NCBI GenBank assembly: GCA_022601645.1
Contig: JAJACH010000001.1
Span: 1-64,000 of the forward strand
Direction of reading: 5' to 3'
Source of the DNA: Chlamydiia bacterium
GTDB lineage: Bacteria > Chlamydiota > Chlamydiia > Chlamydiales > Simkaniaceae
DNA length: 64,000 nucleotides
In this document: in pieces, positions 8,156 through 18,940 of the stretch
Numbering within the stretch: position 1 is the first letter of the stretch
Layout: each line of letters starts with the position of its first letter
The notes under the pieces: model-generated
The model's database searches: none
Told to the model about the DNA's origin: nothing
Seen by the model: only the letters and a program-made list of their open reading frames with translations
Made by a program: the position numbers and the translations under genes

Positions 8156-9143
8156 GGAACCCCTCATCACATAGGCTTACACGTTTATATGGCTCGATCA
8201 CAAGCATTTTTTTTAGAGCTACAGCTCTTACAAATTTTAGACGTTGGTCAACAGGGTGCTCTGCAGCACCCTTTATCCACTCATCAAGATCAAGCATAAT
8301 CGGGTAAATGGGACGTATTGCGGTACACGGTCCTTCGGGAACCGTTTCCACAAACTCTCTTGAGGCGCGATCTAAGCCAGCAAGTTCCCAGGCTGTTTTT
8401 AAACGATCGGATGTTGACAAAGGAAGGGGACTTGGCGGTCTTGCTCCCTCTTGGTATAATACGGAGGGGAGAGATGGATCGGCCGGCGTCAGGGAATCTT
8501 TGCAATACACACAAGAGCAGGTTTCAGGGGGTGGGGGATAAGGCGGTGCACTTAGATGATCATAAAGTGCACTTGCTATTTCCCATTTTTTTGGCATTCC
8601 TTTGGTATCCACTATTTGGTGCATATTCCGTTGGTGCCAAAATCCAAGAGGAACAAAAGGTTGACCGGTGATCGCTTCCATTAGCACCACGCCAAAGGAC
8701 CAGATGTCGCTGCTTTGATGAACCATCGCTTGGGTCCATCCTTTAGGAAGGGGTACACCGGTCTCAGGGATGAATCCATCAAACAGTTCTTCATACAGGT
8801 AACCCTCAAGAGGTCTATACTCTGGGTAAGGAGAAGAAGCATAGTGATTTACTCTGGTCGATCCATCTTCGTTTGGCTCTAGGCATACATATGTCTCTGG
8901 TGTTGTTTTCAGATGGTAGGAGCCATTATCCTCTCGAACAATGGAAGTGGCTTGTATGCCACCAAACTCTTTTGTGTAGGATCTGCCACAGTTGTGCCAA
9001 GCGATGAGTTCTTGAGTGATATCACTTACCATGCGTGCCACTTCGTGGACTCGTTCATCTGCAGTGCTGCCATATGCCGCGACTCGGTCTACTTGTTGCA
9101 TTTTATAATCAACATAGCCAAGGGTAGCCGTACTAATTGCCAT
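8115..9143 (-). CDS. Pseudokinase-like protein with degenerate protein-kinase fold
   Basis: A 342-aa protein. Residues 144-160 (SSDIWSFGVVLMEAITG) match the conserved helix-F region (subdomain IX) of eukaryote-like Ser/Thr/Tyr kinases. Upstream, WHNCGRSYTKEFGGIQATSIV (49-69, followed by an NGSYHLK strand) looks like a catalytic-loop segment that has lost HRD and the asparagine. There is no glycine-rich loop or VAIK lysine: the N-lobe is missing. A CxCxxC cluster (Cys209, 211, 214) follows a proline stretch. A strong GAGGAG Shine-Dalgarno (AAGAGAGGAG leader) supports the start. Catalysis is unlikely; a scaffold or effector role is inference. Confidence 0.75.
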   Translation of the reverse strand: MAISTATLGYVDYKMQQVDRVAAYGSTADERVHEVARMVSDITQELIAWHNCGRSYTKEFGGIQATSIVREDNGSYHLKTTPETYVCLEPNEDGSTRVNHYASSPYPEYRPLEGYLYEELFDGFIPETGVPLPKGWTQAMVHQSSDIWSFGVVLMEAITGQPFVPLGFWHQRNMHQIVDTKGMPKKWEIASALYDHLSAPPYPPPPETCSCVYCKDSLTPADPSLPSVLYQEGARPPSPLPLSTSDRLKTAWELAGLDRASREFVETVPEGPCTAIRPIYPIMLDLDEWIKGAAEHPVDQRLKFVRAVALKKMLVIEPYKRVSLCDEGFPTPEEYHEDESAL

Positions 9144-9257
9144 AAGTTCTGTCTCCTCTCTTTTTTAAGTAAATCAGATTCTATCACAGTTAGTTTGTTA
9201 AATTAAACGAGTTTTTCAAAGTAATATTTTTTTGATAAGTTGAGGGGTTAAGGAATA

Positions 9258-9301
9258 ACTAGCATTCATATCAATTCATATGCTAGTCTGTGTTCGAACA
9301 T
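9258..9301. promoter_or_regulatory. Inverted repeat and palindrome upstream of nhaD
   Basis: ACTAGCAT (9258-9265) and ATGCTAGT (9280-9287) form a perfect 8-bp inverted repeat with a 14-base loop. Three bases later TGTTCGAACA (9292-9301) is a perfect 10-bp palindrome, 19 bases before the nhaD ATG. They lie between divergent genes and could be operator sites or an RNA hairpin in the nhaD leader. No T-run follows, so a terminator is less likely. Confidence 0.35.
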
Positions 9302-9320
9302 CGAATAAGGTTTAAGAAAA

Positions 9321-10595
9321 ATGGAAGCTCTTTCAGCGTCGCACCTTATTTTGATCGCAGCCTTTGTGATAGGTTACCTCGGAATCATCTTCGAGTTTTC
9401 GATCAAAATGAATAAAACTGCGGTCGCATTGTTTATGGCAGTCATCCTTTGGGTGATTTACTTTGTCGGGGAACCCGATGCAATGCACCACCACATGCAC
9501 ATCCTCTCGGGACAGCTCGGTGAGGTGTCGCAAATTCTCTTCTTTCTTTTAGGAGCCATGACGCTTGTTGAGCTCATTGACTCACATAAGGGATTTGATA
9601 CCGTTGTGCACTACTTGCACACCCAGTCTCTTAGAAAAATGCTTTGGATGATCACCATTATTTCCTTTGTCTTATCGGGTATTTTGGACAATCTTACGAC
9701 TACAATCTTGATGATCTCACTGATTAAGAAACTTATCCCTGTACCGTCTCAGAGAATGAATCTCTCTGTCATGGTCATTATCGCGGCAAACGCCGGCGGA
9801 GCGTGGACTCCTATTGGAGATGTGACAACCACAATGCTTTGGATTGGTGGGCAAATCTCAACTCTAGAGGTAATGAAAGAGATCTTTGTGCCAAGTGTGA
9901 TTTGCATGCTCGTGCCCTTAATTATGTTTACTTTTACAACAAAGGGGCTTTGTACAACGCCCAAATCCGATATTCGATCGAAAGATCTCGAACCCGGAGC
10001 AAATCTCGTATTTTATATGGGAGTCAGTGCTTTTCTCTTTGTCCCCATTTTCAAATGGCTTACCGGTATGCCTCCTTACATGGGGATGCTCATCGCCGTT
10101 TCGATCTTGTGGTTTGTGACAGATATTCTTCACCACAAACATGAACAGCGTATGCACCTGCGTATCCCGCATATCCTGACGAAAATTGACGTCAGTAGCA
10201 TCTTGTTTTTCCTTGGAATCCTACTTAGCGTGGGAGCCCTCCAAGCAACAGGCGTATTAAAAGAAGGCGCCGATTGGCTTCATGCTCACATCGGATCGTT
10301 GCCAACCATTGCGACCTTAATTGGCCTCGGCTCAGCTGTTGTCGATAACGTGCCACTTGTTGCTGCTACCATGGGGATGTATACTCTTGAGCAATTCCCT
10401 ATGAACAACGAATTTTGGATGATGATCGCCTACGCGGCTGGAACAGGGGGCAGTATCTTGCTCATCGGCTCCTCTGCCGGTGTGGCTCTTATGGGCATGG
10501 AGAAGATTACCTTCTTTAGCTACATGAAGAAAGCCTCCATCCCAGCGCTTTGCGGTTTTTTTGCAGGTCTTGGTGTTTACCTTCTGATGCGGTAA
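9321..10595 (+). CDS. nhaD: Na+/H+ antiporter, NhaD type
   Basis: A 424-aa inner-membrane antiporter with about 11-12 transmembrane helices, expected to expel Na+ (or Li+) in exchange for protons. NhaD/ion-transporter-superfamily signatures are visible: LDNLTTTILMISLIKKLIP, NAGGAWTPIGDVTTTMLW, then in the second half GSAVVDNVPLVAATMGMY and AYAAGTGGSILLIGSSAG. The duplicated DN and TTT/VPL motifs are typical of the inverted-repeat fold. It complements the Na+-NQR and SNF transporters in this window. No Shine-Dalgarno is evident. Confidence 0.92.
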   Translation: MEALSASHLILIAAFVIGYLGIIFEFSIKMNKTAVALFMAVILWVIYFVGEPDAMHHHMHILSGQLGEVSQILFFLLGAMTLVELIDSHKGFDTVVHYLHTQSLRKMLWMITIISFVLSGILDNLTTTILMISLIKKLIPVPSQRMNLSVMVIIAANAGGAWTPIGDVTTTMLWIGGQISTLEVMKEIFVPSVICMLVPLIMFTFTTKGLCTTPKSDIRSKDLEPGANLVFYMGVSAFLFVPIFKWLTGMPPYMGMLIAVSILWFVTDILHHKHEQRMHLRIPHILTKIDVSSILFFLGILLSVGALQATGVLKEGADWLHAHIGSLPTIATLIGLGSAVVDNVPLVAATMGMYTLEQFPMNNEFWMMIAYAAGTGGSILLIGSSAGVALMGMEKITFFSYMKKASIPALCGFFAGLGVYLLMR

Positions 10596-10669
10596 TAGCA
10601 AATATAATTTGAAAAGTTTACATTTAGTGAATTTTTGAGTACAATTACTTCTTATCTAAAGAGGCAGTA

Positions 10670-10939
10670 ATGATAGATTATAGAACCCTTCAAGCTGATT
10701 TCCCCATTCCTGTGAGCTATGTTGAAAGACTAGAGCACCCTATTCTTGGCGTGATAGACGGTCTCTGAAAGGAATACGTTGCGGATGATCCCGAGCTTGA
10801 AAGGGAAGTCGCTCACTGAGAGCATTGTAAAGAGATTCGATTTTGGATTGAACCGGGTCTTGTTGCCTCTGCTGCTGCAAAACTACAGACAAAAACCAAA
10901 AGATTAGTAGAGAGTATTCTGCATGCACCCCCAAGAGAG
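10670..10939 (+). pseudogene. Eroded 5' end of the giant paralogue gene, with two in-frame TGA codons
   Basis: From an ATG at 10670 (AGAGG Shine-Dalgarno eight or nine bases upstream) the frame reads MIDYRTLQADFPIPVSYVER, then LEHPILGVIDGL, then TGA at 10766-10768, and a second TGA near 10817. It then continues in the same frame into the 925-aa reading frame. The translated segment aligns with the N-terminus of the neighbouring paralogue at 13820 (LEHPVAGLVQQIW), and both TGAs fall at or next to tryptophans there. The gene is therefore either 5'-pseudogenised or translated from an internal start. Confidence 0.7.
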
Positions 10940-13717
10940 GTGACACCACCAGAGTCTTCCTTTGCCTGCTCCCTGATTATTGCACTTTTAGTGAAACGCA
11001 CGGTCGAAGAAGAGGATGAATCGAAATTTGTTGAGCTACTTAACGCGATTCCCACTGATCTTCAAGGCAATATTTTTGTTGAATTAGAAAAAACGCCAGA
11101 GGGTCTTGCAAAGATCCAAAGACATTTTAAGCACTTCAAATGCGGGGGAAACGAGTGGCGGTACTCCAAGGCAAAACGATGGTTGCTTCAAGACAGCGAA
11201 GCGGCACTCAATCTCCCAAATTTTGGCTTGACTGAGCGAGAAAGATATCGCTTATATCATGAAATGCGACAAGAAAGTAGGCGTGGGTGGGTTTTCTCCA
11301 GCGAGAAGGTATTGCCCTACTTTAGAATTTCACACTCAGACAGGCTCTTTGAAATTGTCAAGGATGGGTATTTTAAAGATTTTGATGAGGTACTTAGGCA
11401 GTCAGGGAATACAAGCTCGAAGTTAAGAATGCGTCTGATCTGTTATTTAACTGAAAAAAAACAGATGGGAGCAGTTGCGAATCTCGTTGATACTTACCCA
11501 GGGTCTGCGAAGACAAAAAAGCGTCTTACTTGGGAGTTAATTGCAAAGGATCCCTTAAACAACTTTGAAAGGCTTTTTGATGAACGCGGAGGGTTGATCT
11601 TTTCTGAGAAGCGTTTATATATTGCACTACGAAACTTAGTAAGAGAGCTTCATACAAGATCAATTTCAAACGTCCATATGCGGGCAAAGAAAATGATTCG
11701 CTTGTTGGAGATGGTGCCAAAAACATATCAAGCGGATGCGATAGAGTATGCTTTGCAGCAACTGACCTATCGAATGAAGAAAATGCCTCCAAAGGAATCT
11801 CTTCAAACTAAACACGCTTTTGATTTTTTAAAAATTTGTCTAAAATTTGAAGATCTTTCAACTGCTTTAAGGCGTGTGAGAAGTGCAGATCTTACGATTA
11901 GCCGAACAGCCATGCGTTATCTATATCGATGGAGAAATCTCCCTCCTAAACTTCTTCAAGAAGTTGTATCACATTCATTGGTAGCTTTACGTGGATCCGG
12001 AATTTATCTCATGCAACTGACCAGGCAAGAATGGGAGAGGACAGAGGCTTTTAATATTGCGATCCCTTTTGCATTTGAGCAATTCCCAGAAAGAGCGCCA
12101 ATGATGCGCTACTTCTTTAACGAAATCGAGCCAAGACTTGCCGGTCTTGACGAGGGTAAAAGAGCTAAATGCCTCCGCTGCTTCGAAACACTCATGACGT
12201 TTCGTCGTAATGAAGGGGTTGTTTGTTACTACTTACTCACAAATCTTGCAGAGGTGTTAGGGTTTGCTCCTGGTTTAATTCCAGATCTAGAAAGATTTAA
12301 GGCTTTCCTCGTCGATCTCTATGGCCCACTTAATGAAGCAGCTTTGGAAGTTATAAGAGTACATCTCGGACGTCAAGAGGCAACCAGTAAAGAAATACTT
12401 AGCTTAATTGAATCTGGTATGAGAGAGCGCAAAGATCTCGATCCCTTTGTCTTTACTCAAGTCGTTCCAGCAGTTGTAAACTTAAGAAATACTTCTATTC
12501 AAAGAGCGTGTAGATACAACCTCTTTACCATCTTTAGAGATCAAGAAAAGGAGAGGGCATTTTTACGCCTTTGTTCTCCTGGTGGAATCCCGCTTACGCG
12601 GCTAGTTCCAGTGATGCTTTTGGCAAATTTAAGCAGCAAAGAAGAAGAGCCTGTTGGTGGTGCACTTCGTCTCTTAGGAGAACATGTTCGAACACATAAA
12701 AGCATGTATAAAGACCGCTCAAGGGGAGTAACACAAGCGATGCAACTTTTTCTAATGACTGTGGGGCAGGGTGCAGATGCGAAAGCTCAATTTTTAATGA
12801 GACATTTACCTCTCGCCTTTGTAGAAGATGTTGAGGAATTGAAGATGAAGGTAGCATTTTTGACTTGTGTAGCACATTTGAACTTATACAATGAGAGCTT
12901 GAAAGAGGCGACCCTCTCTATAGAAGAGATAAAAGAGAGGGTCGTAAAGAGCTTAAGAGAAAAAATACAACTTTTTACAATCAATGAGGAGGAGTTTTTA
13001 CATCGCTACCAGGATGTTTTTGCAACGGGGAGATTACAGGGGCTCTTTGAAATGTATGTGTCAAGGTTTCATACGAAATATGAGCTTCGAAAAGTGATGC
13101 GAGAATTTTACCAAAGGGTGATGTTTGGGGATTTTAAAGTTTGGCGCTATAAAAAAACGCAAAGTCCTCATTTAGCCAAACTCCATGCAAAGCACAGTGC
13201 GTTTTTAGAAGCTTGGAAGAGCGATAGTGCTCCAGAAAGGATCGACATTGGTGGTAAAGCATATGATGTGGTCAATTCTGGTGAAGCAATCGATCTCTTA
13301 AAAGCTGCAGGAGTGGGGGATACATGTCTTCGTATTGATGGAGGGGAAAATGCTGACTGTTTGATGGCGTATACAAATGATGGAAAATACCGCATCTTTG
13401 CCATCAAAGATCCGGAAACAGGAGAGGTCGTTGCAAGGCAGATGGCGCGAGTCCTCTTTGATAAAAATGGGAATCCAGTGATACACATCTCGCGCTACTA
13501 TGGGGCAAGCTCACCAGTGATGGTACAAGCTTTACTTGAGAAAGCAAAAAAGGTGGCAGCTGATCTTGAAACAAAAGTCTATGTTTACCATAAACCGTCT
13601 GAAGATGATTCGGGAGTATTGCTCAAATCGCTCGGCTCTCCAGTTCCCTTCGAGTATGTGGATGGGATTGGGCGGACAAATGGGTGTTATACAATTTCAG
13701 GAAGAGAGATCATGTAA
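10940..13717 (+). CDS. Giant hypothetical protein, paralogue A (C-terminal ~925 aa of a longer gene)
   Basis: Predicted largely alpha-helical cytosolic protein, rich in Leu, Arg and Glu. It is homologous along its length to the next gene: FACSLIIALL versus FACSLVFSML, and TPEGLAKIQRHF versus TPEGVRKIQKNF. The most conserved part is a C-terminal domain (about residues 788-925) with TCLRIDGGENADCL, NDGKYRIFAIKD, VARQMARVLFD and YVDGIGRTNG. I do not recognise the family; helical repeats followed by a compact domain with two conserved cysteines is what can be seen. The GTG at 10940 has no good Shine-Dalgarno, and the frame is open upstream to two TGA codons, so the start is doubtful. Confidence 0.72.
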   Translation: MTPPESSFACSLIIALLVKRTVEEEDESKFVELLNAIPTDLQGNIFVELEKTPEGLAKIQRHFKHFKCGGNEWRYSKAKRWLLQDSEAALNLPNFGLTERERYRLYHEMRQESRRGWVFSSEKVLPYFRISHSDRLFEIVKDGYFKDFDEVLRQSGNTSSKLRMRLICYLTEKKQMGAVANLVDTYPGSAKTKKRLTWELIAKDPLNNFERLFDERGGLIFSEKRLYIALRNLVRELHTRSISNVHMRAKKMIRLLEMVPKTYQADAIEYALQQLTYRMKKMPPKESLQTKHAFDFLKICLKFEDLSTALRRVRSADLTISRTAMRYLYRWRNLPPKLLQEVVSHSLVALRGSGIYLMQLTRQEWERTEAFNIAIPFAFEQFPERAPMMRYFFNEIEPRLAGLDEGKRAKCLRCFETLMTFRRNEGVVCYYLLTNLAEVLGFAPGLIPDLERFKAFLVDLYGPLNEAALEVIRVHLGRQEATSKEILSLIESGMRERKDLDPFVFTQVVPAVVNLRNTSIQRACRYNLFTIFRDQEKERAFLRLCSPGGIPLTRLVPVMLLANLSSKEEEPVGGALRLLGEHVRTHKSMYKDRSRGVTQAMQLFLMTVGQGADAKAQFLMRHLPLAFVEDVEELKMKVAFLTCVAHLNLYNESLKEATLSIEEIKERVVKSLREKIQLFTINEEEFLHRYQDVFATGRLQGLFEMYVSRFHTKYELRKVMREFYQRVMFGDFKVWRYKKTQSPHLAKLHAKHSAFLEAWKSDSAPERIDIGGKAYDVVNSGEAIDLLKAAGVGDTCLRIDGGENADCLMAYTNDGKYRIFAIKDPETGEVVARQMARVLFDKNGNPVIHISRYYGASSPVMVQALLEKAKKVAADLETKVYVYHKPSEDDSGVLLKSLGSPVPFEYVDGIGRTNGCYTISGREIM

Positions 13718-13819
13718 TATTTTATTTGAATACAAGTAAAATAATAAGTGTTTATTTAATCCTAGTTTTAAGAGAGTTTTTAAGTTAGAATTACCTTTCA
13801 TGAGAGAGGAGGGTACTCA

Positions 13820-16800
13820 ATGGTAGTATCTTATTATAGTCTTCTTAGAGACCACAGACCGAATACAGCGTATGTCAATGAATTAGAGCATCCTGTAGCA
13901 GGTTTAGTCCAACAGATCTGGGATGATTATATAAAAGTAGATCCAGCCCTGCAAGGCAAAGTAAAAACCCTATGGGATGCGCTTGAAACACATACATATG
14001 GGTCGTGCTATGTCATGAGCATTTTCGAGAAAGCTTCTGAAAGAATTGCGCAGTGTTGTCATGACGTTTCGACAAGGATGCTCCACATGCCAGCCCCAGT
14101 GGCTATGGAGGTTAAAGATACATTCGCGTGTAGTTTGGTCTTCTCGATGCTTCTCCAGCAAACCATCAATGAAGAAAATGATGTCCGTTTTTGCAAACTC
14201 TTAACTGCTCTTCCAGCTGGGCTGCAAGAAGTTGTCTACAGCAAGCTAAACGCCACCCCAGAAGGTGTGCGAAAAATTCAAAAGAATTTTTCCGCTTTTC
14301 AATGTATTTCTGAGAAAGACCGTTTTTCCATCGCAAAGAAATGGTTGATTGCGGATCCATCTACCGCCAAGTATGTCGGAGGGTTTGGCTTAAGTGATAT
14401 TCAAAGGTTCAAGCTGTATAAAGCGGTGTGCATGGCTCCTCGAGCCAATCCCTACAGTATTAGTGAGCATCTGAGAGAATTTGCACTCACAAATACACAC
14501 TTGTTTGAGCTTCTTAAAGACAGTTGTCCCTCTATGGTTATCTCGACTTTAGGAAAATGCTGCAATACTGATGTGGAGCTCAGGGTTAGGCTCGCGGAGT
14601 ATGCGGTAGGGCAAGCATTCTCGGCTTATGCTGTCGAATTTTTGGAAACTGTCCCCTTGCCAAAAGAGGAGGAAGAAAAGCTTTGGAAAACACTTATTTT
14701 GGCACATCCACAAAGACAGCACGTTAGACTGTTTGCCGCAGATGGGTCGCTCAAGTATGACGAGGCTTTTATGTATAAGGTGTTTCGTCAAGCTGTTTCT
14801 AAGTTAAAGGTGGGGCATAGACGCGTTAGAGCTCCTTTTGGTCATAAACTCAGTGAAATGCTTGAGAAAGTTCCATCGATACATCGAGAGGCACTTGGGC
14901 AATATTGTCTGCATTGGTATGTGATGACCCTCCAGGAAAAAAAGCGCATCAATGATCGAAGAGGGCGATTTGCTCTAGATCTATTAGAACTTAGTTTACA
15001 TAGCATGCCTTTACAAGCCGCTGTAGGGTACGTAAGAAGTGTAGGGTTGACGATTCCATCAAACGTTCTCAGGCATTTGAGGCGGTGGCAAAGGCTCCCT
15101 ACTAGCTCCATTCGAGAGGCTATTGGAATGTATCAACTTCTGCTCGATAGGAATATGCGGTCCTTTAAGCGTTATCTAACAAGTTTAGTTATACAATCTA
15201 ACAGTGCAGTGAAGCTGTCATTTGAGCTTGTACTACCTTTGATTGACGAAATTTGGCCTGAGAGAGCAGCTTATTTAGCTTATGTGTTCGATCAGATCCT
15301 TCCCAAACTCGTTGATTTGGCGCCAGAGGAGAGAAAAGCGTATTTTAAACCCTTTGAAAGCATACTGGGAATGATGAGTCACACTCAAGTTAACATAAGG
15401 CTCATGCAAAATCTTGTGAAGATCCTAGCTCATCGAGAAGGCTTGATTACAGATCCAGCCGAGTTAGTGGGGCATCTGGAAAGATGCTTTAGTGAAATTC
15501 CTCCAGGTGTTTTGGATCTTTTATTGGCATTAGAAGGAGAGGGGGAGGATGTCCAATACCTAAGACTTGTTGAAGATGTGATAGAGCAGAGGGCTTCTAT
15601 TGTTGATACAAAGAGTATTTCTAAGGTTATCTTAAAAATTGTAAAGCAAAGAAACCCGAAGATAAGAAGAAAGAGCTACCCTATACTAACAGATATTCTC
15701 AAGCAACCAAGCTATCAGGCTGCGTTCTTAGAGCTTTGTACGCCTAATCGTCAACTCGTAATGTATTTACCTCCACTGATGGTGTTCTCAAATCAGTCAA
15801 ACTTAGACAATGAAGAAGAAAGAGCGGTTTGGTTTGCCCTTCGTGATCACGCTAGTCGAAACAGATCAATCTTTAGGAACCGGGAAAATGGCGTCGTGCA
15901 AGCCTTTCAACTTTTTTTCATTGCACTAGAAAACATGCATGGTGCTGAAAGGACATTTTACTTAAGACACCTCCCTCTTGTTTTTTCAGACAACTCTGAC
16001 CAGATGAAGGAAAGGCTGCATAAGCTTACTCTGTTTATGAAAAGTCAAGCTCATATCAGGAACGATCTTTCAACGCTTTTAACCTTAGACGAGGTCAACG
16101 AGTCCATCGTAGAGGTGCTCCAGAGCACGCTAGGGCTTTCAGACACAAATCGCCATAATTTTTTGAAGCGATATCTAGAGACCTTAGGCTCGCCAGTCAT
16201 AAGCGGAAAATTTGAAATCCATGTGTCAGGTCTTGTGCGAGATAACACCGACCGATCCAGGGACTTTTTACAACATGTCATGGAGAGGACTTTTGTAGAT
16301 TGGAGATTAGCTGAAGACAGAAGCCCGCACCTAAGAGCACTACATAAGCCAGAGCATGCGGCTTTCTTAAGTAGGTGGAAAGAAGACGATGAAGTTGCTC
16401 GAATATGGATTAGTGGAAGAGAACACGAGGTGGAGTGTTCAGCGGATCCACTTGATTTGTTCCAGGTTGGAAATATGAGTAGCAGCTGTTTGCGTCCGGA
16501 TGGAGGCGGCAACAATGATTGTTTGATTACCATTCCAAATGATGGTAAATATCGCGTTGTCGTCATTAGGGATATAGAGACAAAAATGGTAACGAAAAGG
16601 CGATTAATGCCCGTACTATTTGATGTGAGTGGAAATCCCGCTTTAGTGGTAGCGCCTAGCTATGGAGTTACCGATGAAATCATGGACACAGCCCTTCTTA
16701 ATCAAGCTAGACAGTTTGCGGAAAAACTTAGAACCCCGCTTTATCGAATTTTGATGAAAGAGGAACTGCCGGATGGTCCTGTGGTTACGCTTTACTCATA

Positions 16801-16888
16801 TGGTACAGTTCCCGGGCACATAGAATATGTCGATAGTCTAGGTCGTACAAACGGGCAATATCGCTTGCAAGCCGTTTCTGTAAAATAA
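13820..16888 (+). CDS. Giant hypothetical protein, paralogue B (1022 aa)
   Basis: Intact paralogue of the preceding gene, 1022 aa, with a good AGAGAGGAGGG leader before its ATG. N-terminal ~110 residues include LEHPVAGLVQQIW. A long helical, HEAT/ARM-like middle is rich in Leu and Arg (my impression, not a recognised repeat). The C-terminal domain (~880-1022) carries SCLRPDGGGNNDCL, NDGKYRVVVIRD, RRLMPVLFD and YVDSLGRTNGQY. The Cys-Leu-Arg ... Asp-Cys-Leu spacing is identical in both copies. No signal peptide or membrane segment. Function unknown; tandem duplication in a lineage-specific region is compatible with an effector, but that is inference. Confidence 0.82.
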   Translation: MVVSYYSLLRDHRPNTAYVNELEHPVAGLVQQIWDDYIKVDPALQGKVKTLWDALETHTYGSCYVMSIFEKASERIAQCCHDVSTRMLHMPAPVAMEVKDTFACSLVFSMLLQQTINEENDVRFCKLLTALPAGLQEVVYSKLNATPEGVRKIQKNFSAFQCISEKDRFSIAKKWLIADPSTAKYVGGFGLSDIQRFKLYKAVCMAPRANPYSISEHLREFALTNTHLFELLKDSCPSMVISTLGKCCNTDVELRVRLAEYAVGQAFSAYAVEFLETVPLPKEEEEKLWKTLILAHPQRQHVRLFAADGSLKYDEAFMYKVFRQAVSKLKVGHRRVRAPFGHKLSEMLEKVPSIHREALGQYCLHWYVMTLQEKKRINDRRGRFALDLLELSLHSMPLQAAVGYVRSVGLTIPSNVLRHLRRWQRLPTSSIREAIGMYQLLLDRNMRSFKRYLTSLVIQSNSAVKLSFELVLPLIDEIWPERAAYLAYVFDQILPKLVDLAPEERKAYFKPFESILGMMSHTQVNIRLMQNLVKILAHREGLITDPAELVGHLERCFSEIPPGVLDLLLALEGEGEDVQYLRLVEDVIEQRASIVDTKSISKVILKIVKQRNPKIRRKSYPILTDILKQPSYQAAFLELCTPNRQLVMYLPPLMVFSNQSNLDNEEERAVWFALRDHASRNRSIFRNRENGVVQAFQLFFIALENMHGAERTFYLRHLPLVFSDNSDQMKERLHKLTLFMKSQAHIRNDLSTLLTLDEVNESIVEVLQSTLGLSDTNRHNFLKRYLETLGSPVISGKFEIHVSGLVRDNTDRSRDFLQHVMERTFVDWRLAEDRSPHLRALHKPEHAAFLSRWKEDDEVARIWISGREHEVECSADPLDLFQVGNMSSSCLRPDGGGNNDCLITIPNDGKYRVVVIRDIETKMVTKRRLMPVLFDVSGNPALVVAPSYGVTDEIMDTALLNQARQFAEKLRTPLYRILMKEELPDGPVVTLYSYGTVPGHIEYVDSLGRTNGQYRLQAVSVK

Positions 16889-16894
16889 GATCCT

Positions 16895-17254
16895 TCATTG
16901 GCTGTTAGTCAATCCCATGTTGTCTCTTAGAGGTAGTGCTACAAAACAGGTGTCCATATGGCGTGTAATACGTTCGCATGGAATCAATTTTTTAAATAGT
17001 GGAAGGCACCAGTATATAGTGACCCTGCCTTGAGCAGGTGCTCTTACAGGTATGGGGGAGTAGTCTTTTTTAGAATGCAAGGAGCGTTCAGAAGTGAAGG
17101 GGAGAATGGGTAAATAATTTCCTGTGCTAGGGGGGCTTAGAGGGGGCTCAGAGGCCTGTTTTAAGAAAAAATGAAAAAAGTTTCGAAATACGCTTGCGTT
17201 TAAATTGGGGCGTGTTATATAGTTTTGAGCATCTTCGAAAGAACGAAGAGACAA
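16895..17254 (-). CDS. Possible small hypothetical protein (119 aa)
   Basis: A 119-codon open frame starting with TTG (MSLRSFEDAQ) and ending NMGLTNSQ. It has no Shine-Dalgarno and no recognisable domain; composition is basic with scattered prolines. It lies between the giant paralogue and the rRNA operon, pointing away from the rRNA genes. It may be a chance open frame; listed because the ~500-base stretch contains nothing else except the rRNA promoter region. Confidence 0.3.
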   Translation of the reverse strand: MSLRSFEDAQNYITRPNLNASVFRNFFHFFLKQASEPPLSPPSTGNYLPILPFTSERSLHSKKDYSPIPVRAPAQGRVTIYWCLPLFKKLIPCERITRHMDTCFVALPLRDNMGLTNSQ

Positions 17255-17284
17255 GATGAGAAAGAGGTTCTCATCCGAGTTATT

Positions 17285-17394
17285 TTGACAGCTGAAGTGA
17301 AGTGATAATCTGCTCTAAATTTATTTAGAGATTTAAGTAAGGTTTATACCGTCAAATACATTGTATTTGTCGGCCTATGTCAAGAATTTTTTTA
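17285..17394 (+). promoter_or_regulatory. rRNA operon upstream region with palindrome
   Basis: A consensus -35 hexamer TTGACA lies at 17285-17290. The best -10 after it (TAATCT, 17306-17311) has a short 15-base spacer, so the promoter call is tentative. Close to the 16S 5' end, CCGTCAAATACA (17349-17360) and TGTATTTGTCGG (17362-17373) form a 12-bp inverted repeat with one mismatch and a one-base centre. It could be an operator or a leader structure. Confidence 0.35.

Positions 17395-18940
<1,546 letters not shown>

Noticed and set aside
10766-10820. Genetic code change with UGA read as tryptophan
   Set aside because: Many intact genes in the window end in TGA (for example tkt, hemE, kinase 4524) at family-appropriate positions, so UGA is a normal stop; gene-specific mutation is simpler.
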